A program made the translations under genes and the position numbers. This document shows, piece after piece, positions 6,058-10,108 of a stretch of 10,108 nt of DNA. The notes under the pieces were generated by a model, which was not told the DNA's origin, made no database searches, and saw only the letters and a program-made list of their open reading frames with translations. How positions within the stretch are numbered: position 1 is the stretch's first letter; each line of letters opens with the position of its first letter. Source of the DNA: Pseudomonadota bacterium (GTDB taxonomy: Bacteria > Pseudomonadota > Gammaproteobacteria > Steroidobacterales > Woeseiaceae); NCBI GenBank assembly GCA_022360335.1, contig JAKSCZ010000128.1:1-10108 (forward strand), written 5' to 3'.

Positions 6058-6797
6058 GGCCATTTGCTGACGATCAACTCCTCTTCCCCGGTATCGCCCG
6101 CGACGGCCTGGAGTTCGGGCGGTTCCGCCGGTTCCTGCGAATCGTCGCCGGCGTCTTCCCCGGCCGGATACAGCCTCGGCACGTCATGCGCCTGCGCTTC
6201 GGCGACGGCCTCCGTCTCCGGCTCGCCCGGGTCCTCGACCTCGGGGAGATCGAGCTGCACCCGCAGGCTCTCCCAGTCCGAGAGGTCGGCGAGCGGCGGC
6301 AGGTCATCGAGTTTCTTCAGGCCGAAATAGTCGAGGAAGGCCCTGGTCGTGCCGAACATCGCCGGCCGGCCGGGCACGTCGCGGTGACCGACGACGCGAA
6401 TCCAGTCCCGCTCGAGCAACTGCCGCACGATGTTCGAACTGACGGACACCCCGCGCACGTCCTCGATGTCGCCGCGCGTGATCGGTTGACGGTAGGCGAT
6501 GAGGGCGAGCGTCTCGAACAGCGCGCGCGAGTAGCGCGGCGGCTTCTCCTCCCACAGTTTTTGCAGCCGGTCGGCCATCGCGGCCCTGACCTGCATGCGA
6601 AAACCGGACGCGACTTCCGCAACGACGATGCCGCGGTTCTCGTATTCCTCGTTGAGCGCCGCGATCGCCCGCCGGATCTCCGGCTTCCCGGGCGCCATGC
6701 GGCCGTCGAACAGACCCCTGAGCTGGTCGATGCTGAGCGGCCGGCCCGCGGCCAGCAGCGCGGCTTCGATGAAATGCCTGATCTCGGTGGCGTCCAC
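6042..6797 (-). CDS. scpB: Segregation and condensation protein ScpB
   Basis: Kite subunit of the Smc-ScpAB condensin that organises and segregates the chromosome; it dimerises and binds the ScpA linker. Two winged-helix domains are visible, at about 1-80 (RHFIEAALLAAGRPLSIDQL) and 85-165 (FETLALIAYRQPITRGDIE, then VRGVSVSSNIVRQLLERDWI and GRPAMFGTTRAFLDYFGL). From about 168 to 251 the protein is low-complexity, Pro/Glu/Asp-rich and acidic, ending in VSKWPDPVG, so it is longer than compact ScpB proteins of about 200 residues. The start is GTG at 6795-6797, with a GAGG 6 nt before it and 12 nt after the scpA stop. It overlaps rluB by 8 nt. Confidence 0.95.
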   Translation of the reverse strand: MDATEIRHFIEAALLAAGRPLSIDQLRGLFDGRMAPGKPEIRRAIAALNEEYENRGIVVAEVASGFRMQVRAAMADRLQKLWEEKPPRYSRALFETLALIAYRQPITRGDIEDVRGVSVSSNIVRQLLERDWIRVVGHRDVPGRPAMFGTTRAFLDYFGLKKLDDLPPLADLSDWESLRVQLDLPEVEDPGEPETEAVAEAQAHDVPRLYPAGEDAGDDSQEPAEPPELQAVAGDTGEEELIVSKWPDPVG

Positions 6798-6809
6798 GGG
6801 CTGCCTCGC

Positions 6810-7697
6810 TCAGTCGCCGCCGGCGTCCTGCGACACCAGGTGTACGGTCGATGCCGCCCGAACGTGCAGCGGCGCGTATTCCTCCGCTTGCACGACCTCG
6901 ATGACGGCCTCTTTGAGCAACTCGAGAATCGCAATGAAGGTAACGGCGACCCCCATTCGTCCCTCTTCCGGGTCGAACAGGTCGGCGAAGCCGGTAAACC
7001 GGCCCGCCTTGACGGCCGACAGGATCTCGCTCATGCGCTGCCGCACCGACAGCGGCTCGCGCTGCATCTGCAGGTTCGAGAACATCTCCGCGCGTTTGAG
7101 CACGTCGTGGAACGCGATCAACAGTTCCTTGAGCGTGACGTCCGGCAGATTCGTCACGACTTTCCTTTCCGGCGCCTGTGCGCTGGCGACGAACACGTCG
7201 CGCTCGAGGCGCGGCAGCTCCGCAATATCCTCGGCCGCCTTCTTGTAGCGCTCGTATTCCTGGAGACGCCGCACGAGCTCTGCGCGCGGATCGTCCTCTT
7301 CCTCCTCCTGCGTCTCCGGCCGCGGCAACAGCATCCGGGACTTGATCTCGGCCAGCATGGCCGCCATGAGCAGGTATTCGCCCGCGAGTTCGAGCTGCAG
7401 TTCTTTCATCAGCTCGATGTACTGCACGTACTGCCGGGTGATTTCGGCGATGGGGATGTCGAGGATGTCGATGTTCTGACGCCGGATCAGGTACAGGAGA
7501 AGATCCAGCGGGCCCTCGAACGCCTCGAGGAAGACCTGCAGCGCATACGGCGGGATGTACAGATCCTGCGGGAGGGCCGTCACGGGCTCGCCGGCGACGA
7601 CGGCGAACGGCATCTCGCTCTGGGCGGGCGACTGGTTCTCGTCCTGCGGCGGCTTCGGAGCGTCTTCGGGCGTCAGGACTTTGAGATCGGGCTTCAT
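6810..7697 (-). CDS. scpA: Segregation and condensation protein ScpA (kleisin)
   Basis: Kleisin subunit bridging the Smc heads and binding ScpB. The 295-residue product carries the kleisin N-terminal block VFLEAFEGPLDLLLYLIRRQ (55-74), then NIDILDIPIAEITRQY and LAGEYLLMAAMLAEIKSRML, all hallmarks of ScpA. An acidic EEEEDDPRAELVRRL linker follows, and a C-terminal winged helix ends the fold (VAVTFIAILELLKE at about 250-263). About 45 residues precede the core. Their second half, up to PQDLYIPPYAL, resembles the extended ScpA proteins of Pseudomonas. The ATG at 7695-7697 has GGAAAG shortly upstream. Met29 is a possible later start. Spacing to yciO is 46 nt and to scpB 12 nt. The smc gene is not in the window. 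Confidence 0.95.
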   Translation of the reverse strand: MKPDLKVLTPEDAPKPPQDENQSPAQSEMPFAVVAGEPVTALPQDLYIPPYALQVFLEAFEGPLDLLLYLIRRQNIDILDIPIAEITRQYVQYIELMKELQLELAGEYLLMAAMLAEIKSRMLLPRPETQEEEEDDPRAELVRRLQEYERYKKAAEDIAELPRLERDVFVASAQAPERKVVTNLPDVTLKELLIAFHDVLKRAEMFSNLQMQREPLSVRQRMSEILSAVKAGRFTGFADLFDPEEGRMGVAVTFIAILELLKEAVIEVVQAEEYAPLHVRAASTVHLVSQDAGGD

Positions 7698-7721
7698 GGA
7701 CTTTCCGGCTGAACTCCCGGC

Positions 7722-7727
7722 ATTCTA
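7722..7727 (-). promoter_or_regulatory. Possible internal -10 before scpA
   Basis: The 46-nt gap between yciO and scpA contains TAGAAT on the minus strand, five of six matches to the -10 consensus. A start near 7715 would give scpA an 18-nt leader that keeps its GGAAAG Shine-Dalgarno sequence. There is no convincing -35. It may let scpAB-rluB be expressed without yciO. Confidence 0.25.
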
Positions 7728-7743
7728 TCGCATCCGGCCAGGC

Positions 7744-8364
7744 TCAGGTGAACTGGCTGACGTCGCCCCGGCCGGGACGCAGTACCTCCACCGCCCCCGA
7801 CGACAGGTCGAGAACGCTCGTCGGCTCGATGCCCGCCGGCCCTGCGTCCACGATGACCTCGATCTGGTGCCCGATACGCTCGTCGATCTCGACGGGATCC
7901 GTCATCGGGCGGTCGTCGCCCGGCAGCGTGAGCGTGGAACTCATGACGGGCTCTCCGAGTTCCGCCAGCATCGCGCCGACCAGCGGATGATCGGGTACGC
8001 GGATACCGATAGTGCGGCGCTTCGGGTTCGCCAGTATTTTCGGCAGCTGCCGGGTGGCGGGCAGGACGAAGGTGTACGGGCCGGGCGTCAGCGACTTGAT
8101 CAGGCGATAAGCCCAGTTCTCGACGCGCGCGTAAACGCTGATCTCGGACAGATCGGCACAGACGAGCGTGAAATTGTGCTTCTTGTCCGTGCGACGAATT
8201 CGGTGAATGCGCCGGGTCGCCTTCCTGTCGCCGATGCGGCAGCCGAACGCGTAGCTCGAGTCGGTCGGGTAAGCGATCAGCGCGCCTTCGCGCACGCGCT
8301 CGACGATCTTCTTCACGCGCCGCGGTTGCGGATCGGCAGGATGGACTTCGATCAGTTTGGCCAC
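7744..8364 (-). CDS. yciO: YciO, TsaC/Sua5-fold protein
   Basis: YrdC-fold protein of 206 residues, related to the enzymes that make threonylcarbamoyl-AMP for t6A in tRNA. It aligns with YciO rather than TsaC: HPADPQPRRV at the start, YPTDSSYAFGCRIGDRKA (32-49), RIHRIRRTDKKHNFTLVC (52-69), LTPGPYTFVLPATR (92-105), KRRTIGIRVPDHP (115-127) and the C-terminal LRPGRGDV. The HNFTL block replaces the KxR signature region of TsaC, so t6A synthesis should not be assumed; E. coli YciO is a distinct paralogue. The open frame extends to 8496, but similarity begins at the GTG at 8362-8364. The upstream residues (RRRLCARRR) look non-coding and cross a good promoter. It heads the scpAB-rluB operon and has no Shine-Dalgarno sequence. 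Confidence 0.9.
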   Translation of the reverse strand: MAKLIEVHPADPQPRRVKKIVERVREGALIAYPTDSSYAFGCRIGDRKATRRIHRIRRTDKKHNFTLVCADLSEISVYARVENWAYRLIKSLTPGPYTFVLPATRQLPKILANPKRRTIGIRVPDHPLVGAMLAELGEPVMSSTLTLPGDDRPMTDPVEIDERIGHQIEVIVDAGPAGIEPTSVLDLSSGAVEVLRPGRGDVSQFT

Positions 8365-8370
8365 GCGCGG

Positions 8371-8376
8371 ATTGTA
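8371..8376 (-). promoter_or_regulatory. -10 hexamer of the yciO-scpAB-rluB operon
   Basis: TACAAT on the minus strand (five of six matches) ends 6 nt before the yciO GTG. A start point 7 nt downstream falls on the first base of the GTG, so the mRNA would be leaderless. The expected -35 position (8394-8399, TATGCG) is poor and overlaps the expected -35 of the divergent yciB promoter. Confidence 0.5.
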
Positions 8377-8396
8377 GGCGAGCCGTCTCCTCGCGC

Positions 8397-8417
8397 ATAG
8401 CCTCCGCCTTAGGCTAT
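8397..8417. promoter_or_regulatory. Perfect 7-bp inverted repeat, candidate operator between yciO and yciB
   Basis: ATAGCCT (8397-8403), a 7-nt spacer, then its exact complement AGGCTAT (8411-8417). The right arm overlaps the first three bases of the yciB -10 (8415-8420), and the left arm covers the expected -35 area of yciO. It lies upstream of both inferred start points, so it would act as DNA rather than as an RNA hairpin. A dimeric regulator bound here would block both promoters. I do not recognise the site. Confidence 0.4.
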
Positions 8418-8420
8418 CAT
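8415..8420 (+). promoter_or_regulatory. -10 hexamer of the yciB operon
   Basis: TATCAT (five of six matches) ends 11 nt before the yciB ATG. A start near 8427 would leave a leader of about 5 nt with no Shine-Dalgarno sequence. No recognisable -35 is seen at 8392-8397. The hexamer is the same as that in the gyrA promoter. Confidence 0.45.
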
Positions 8421-8431
8421 TCCCGACCGTC

Positions 8432-9001
8432 ATGAATACGCTGTTCGAATTCCTGCCGCTGCTGGCGTTCCTGGGGACGCTGATCCTCAAGGACATCTAC
8501 GCGGCCGTCGTCGTACTGATGATCGCCATGCCGATCGGGCTCGCGGTCAAGACGATCCGGACGGGCAGGCTCGACCGGATGTACCTGTGGTCGACCGTAT
8601 TCGCCCTCGCCTTCGGCGCCCTGACGCTGTACTTCCGGAACCCCTATTTCACCTACTGGAAACCGACGGCATTCTACTGGGCCGTCGCCGTCGCCTTCCT
8701 GTTGAGCGCCTGGATCGGCGAGAAGCCGCTCGCCGAGCGCTTTTTCGGTCTGGTCGAGGGGCTGAACCTGGAGAAGGTGACGCCGTCGCAGTGGATACGC
8801 CTGAACCACGTATGGGTCGCCTTCTTCGTGTTCGCGGGGCTGCTCAACCTATACGTCGCCTACAACTACTCGGAGAAGACCTGGGGAACCTTCAAGGTAT
8901 TCGGGCTGATGGCCCTGACGTTCGCATTCATGCTCGTCCAGACCCTGTGGATCGCGAACGTCATCGGCGACGGCGAAACCGAATCCGGGACAGGCGACTA
9001 G
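8432..9001 (+). CDS. yciB: Inner-membrane septation protein YciB (IspZ family)
   Basis: Polytopic inner-membrane protein of 189 residues, linked in enterobacteria to cell-envelope synthesis and in Shigella to septation. Hydrophobic segments lie at about 8-19, 22-40, 51-68, 79-94, 126-143 and 154-176, consistent with five or six membrane passes. Family marks are LPLLAFL near the start, WKPTAFYW (76-83), LAERFFG, TPSQWIRLNHVW (117-128) and the block FAGLLNLYVAYNYSEKTW (134-151), followed by FKVFGL. The ATG at 8432 puts the first membrane segment at the very N-terminus, as in the family. No Shine-Dalgarno sequence precedes it. It heads a plus-strand operon, with the yciI start 8 nt after its stop. 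Confidence 0.94.
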   Translation: MNTLFEFLPLLAFLGTLILKDIYAAVVVLMIAMPIGLAVKTIRTGRLDRMYLWSTVFALAFGALTLYFRNPYFTYWKPTAFYWAVAVAFLLSAWIGEKPLAERFFGLVEGLNLEKVTPSQWIRLNHVWVAFFVFAGLLNLYVAYNYSEKTWGTFKVFGLMALTFAFMLVQTLWIANVIGDGETESGTGD

Positions 9002-9009
9002 GGCCTGGC

Positions 9010-9309
9010 ATGTGGTACGCGATCCTCAGCGAAGACGTACGGGATTCTCTCGACAAGCGACGCGCAGCGCGTTCGGCGCACCTGGCCCGAATACGCCTTC
9101 TCGCGGACGCGGGACGACTGTTGATCGCCGGCCCCCATCCGGCCGTCGATGCCGCCGACCCGGGCCCGGCGGGTTTCACCGGCAGCCTCGTCGTCGCCGA
9201 CTTCGATTCGCTGGACGATGCGCGCACCTGGGCCGGGGAGGATCCCTACGTTACGGCCGGCGTGTACGGCAAGGTGACGGTCAAGCCGTTCAGGCAGGTC
9301 CTGCCGTGA
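9010..9309 (+). CDS. yciI: YciI family protein (YCII domain)
   Basis: Small cytosolic alpha/beta ferredoxin-like protein of 99 residues; the reaction of YciI is not firmly known. The fold signature is clear: WYAILSEDV, a helix with RxAHLARIRLL carrying H24, AGRLLIAGPHP (34-44), GSLVVADFDSLDDARTW (58-74) and GEDPYVTAGVY. H24 and D78 are the conserved His/Asp pair proposed as a catalytic dyad. The ATG at 9010 has AGGG (9000-9003), overlapping the yciB stop, 6 nt away. A short CAGGC/GCCTG hairpin (8991-9007) lies just before the start. The last codons overlap bolA. Confidence 0.93.
   Translation: MWYAILSEDVRDSLDKRRAARSAHLARIRLLADAGRLLIAGPHPAVDAADPGPAGFTGSLVVADFDSLDDARTWAGEDPYVTAGVYGKVTVKPFRQVLP
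9293..9305 (+). promoter_or_regulatory. Small hairpin abutting the bolA start
   Basis: GGCAG-gtc-CTGCC forms a 5-bp GC-rich stem with a 3-nt loop that ends one base before the bolA GTG. The only Shine-Dalgarno-like AGG is inside it. Ribosomes finishing yciI would open it, so coupling of bolA to yciI is plausible. The stem is short and could be chance. Confidence 0.3.
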
Positions 9310-9575
9310 CTGCCGACCGGGTCGCAAGGATCGAGGCCCTGCTGACGGATGCGTTCTCGCCGGCGCATCTCCTCGTCAAGGATCAGAGCCACCTTCACGC
9401 AGGTCACGAGGGCGCGCGCGACGGTGCGGGGCACTTCGACGTCACGATCGTCGCGGAGGCATTTGCCGGCAAGCGTCCGCTGGCCCGCCACCGCATGGTG
9501 TACGATGCGCTCGCTTCGATGATGCAGACCGACATCCACGCGCTGCGCATCGATGCGAGCGAACCGACGACCTAG
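9306..9575 (+). CDS. bolA: BolA family protein
   Basis: BolA/YrbA-fold protein of 89 residues. BolA proteins pair with monothiol glutaredoxins (Grx4) in Fe-S handling, and E. coli BolA also affects morphology and transcription under stress. Visible marks are the helix RVARIEALLTDAFSPAHLLV, the SHLHAGHEG loop with candidate Fe-S ligand histidines (H31, H34), GHFDVTIVAEAFAGKRPLAR (42-61), and the invariant RHRMVYDAL followed by IHALRI. This resembles BolA more than the acidic IbaG type. The start is GTG in a GTGA overlap with the yciI stop; no in-frame ATG precedes the fold, and the length is normal for short BolA forms. No glutaredoxin is present in the window. Confidence 0.92.
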   Translation: MTADRVARIEALLTDAFSPAHLLVKDQSHLHAGHEGARDGAGHFDVTIVAEAFAGKRPLARHRMVYDALASMMQTDIHALRIDASEPTT

Positions 9576-9608
9576 ACAATACACCGGACGCCGCCACGAG
9601 GACCCACT

Positions 9609-10108
9609 ATGAAGCTCTCCAGACCGGCCGGATATGCCGGCGCACTCCGCTCTGCCTTGCTCGCCGGCATTGCCGGGCTTTCAGCCGCCGGCTCGCCGTA
9701 CGCCCAGGAGGCGCCCGGCATCGCTATCAACCCGAACGTTTTCGACGTGTACCTGCAGTCCCGCCTGCAACGCCCGGCGGCGCAGGCCACGCCGGAGGAG
9801 ATCGAGGCGCTTCGCAACGAACTCACGGATATCTACCTGCTTTCGAACCAGCCACGGGCGCAGGAACTCCGGGAGAGCCCGCGTATCGCGGCGCAGCTGG
9901 AGCTGCAGTCCCGGGCGATGCTCGCCCAGGCCCTGGCGACGGAGTTCGTTGCCGCGAACCAGGCAACGGACGAGGAGATGCGCACGCTGTACGACGAACA
10001 GACGGCGGCGCCCGGGCGGGAATACAAGGCGCGTCATATTCTCGTCGAGACGCAGGGCGAAGCGATTGCCCTGATCGCCGAGCTCGAAGGCGGCGCCGAC
10101 TTCGCCGA
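9609..10108 (+). CDS. Secreted parvulin-type peptidyl-prolyl isomerase (cut by right edge)
   Basis: The first 166 codons of an exported PpiC/SurA-like foldase. A signal peptide is clear: basic residues K2, R5 and R14, then the hydrophobic ALLAGIAGLSAAG (16-28), then SPYAQEA with likely cleavage after Ala32 or nearby. A helical region (about 60-135) with TPEEIEALRNELTDIYLL and TDEEMRTLYDEQ resembles the chaperone arm preceding parvulin domains. The rotamase domain opens at 139 with YKARHILVET, the standard parvulin entry, and continues past the edge. The ATG at 9609 has GAGGA (9598-9602) 6 nt upstream. It starts 33 nt after bolA and may be the last gene of that operon. A tail or a second parvulin domain, which would separate PpiC from SurA or PpiD types, is outside the window. 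Confidence 0.9.
   Translation, partial: MKLSRPAGYAGALRSALLAGIAGLSAAGSPYAQEAPGIAINPNVFDVYLQSRLQRPAAQATPEEIEALRNELTDIYLLSNQPRAQELRESPRIAAQLELQSRAMLAQALATEFVAANQATDEEMRTLYDEQTAAPGREYKARHILVETQGEAIALIAELEGGADFA

Noticed and set aside
6186..7712. 508-codon plus-strand open frame
   Set aside because: It is antisense to scpB and scpA and has no motif. It is explained by GC-rich codon bias on the opposite strand.
8365..8496. N-terminal extension of yciO to an ATG at 8496
   Set aside because: The extra 44 residues are Arg-rich and match nothing. They run through the yciO and yciB promoters and into the yciB coding region.
1..10108. Defence island, mobile element, CRISPR array, toxin-antitoxin pair or biosynthetic cluster
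   Set aside because: I looked on both strands for repeats, transposase or integrase motifs, tRNA-like ends and unfamiliar small genes. Every coding stretch is assigned to a core family, and no new multi-gene system is visible.

Overview
This GC-rich window carries only core chromosomal genes of a gammaproteobacterium. There is no mobile element, CRISPR array, RNA gene or prophage. The set mtaD-ubiG-mupP-yciK next to divergent gyrA is the arrangement I know from Pseudomonas. The presence of scpA-scpB places the organism among gammaproteobacteria that use Smc-ScpAB rather than MukBEF. Pseudomonadales, Xanthomonadales and Chromatiales-type lineages all fit, and I cannot name a genus.

Layout. 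(1) 1-329 (-): the first 109 codons of gyrA, read off the left edge. (2) 330-540: a divergent control region with an extended -10 for gyrA, a -10 just before mtaD, and a cluster of GAAAC/GTTTC motifs between them. (3) 541-5322 (+): a tight five-gene operon, mtaD-ubiG-mupP-rmuC-yciK, with a 7-nt gap and then overlaps of 8, 1 and 4 nt. (4) 5294-8364 (-): a second operon read as yciO-scpA-scpB-rluB. It converges on yciK, and the two coding ends share 29 bp. (5) 8365-8431: a 67-bp divergent promoter region holding a perfect 7-bp inverted repeat. (6) 8432-10108 (+): yciB-yciI-bolA and then a secreted parvulin-type prolyl isomerase cut by the right edge. No stretch longer than 211 bp lacks a gene.

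How the genes fit together. MtaD can remove the S-adenosylhomocysteine or methylthioadenosine made by SAM enzymes, of which its operon partner UbiG is one. MupP is a peptidoglycan-recycling phosphatase. RmuC is a membrane-anchored nuclease-fold protein and YciK an oxidoreductase of unknown substrate. ScpA and ScpB are the kleisin and kite subunits of condensin, RluB modifies 23S rRNA, and YciO is a TsaC/Sua5-fold paralogue. YciB, BolA, MupP and the periplasmic isomerase all touch envelope or shape biology.

The gene content is ordinary, so the more interesting signals are in the control sequences. A 9-bp perfect hairpin encloses the rluB TTG start. An inverted repeat sits on the yciB -10. Three operon heads have -10-like hexamers 6-11 nt before their start codons with no Shine-Dalgarno sequence, suggesting leaderless or near-leaderless transcripts. 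Six genes start with GTG or TTG.
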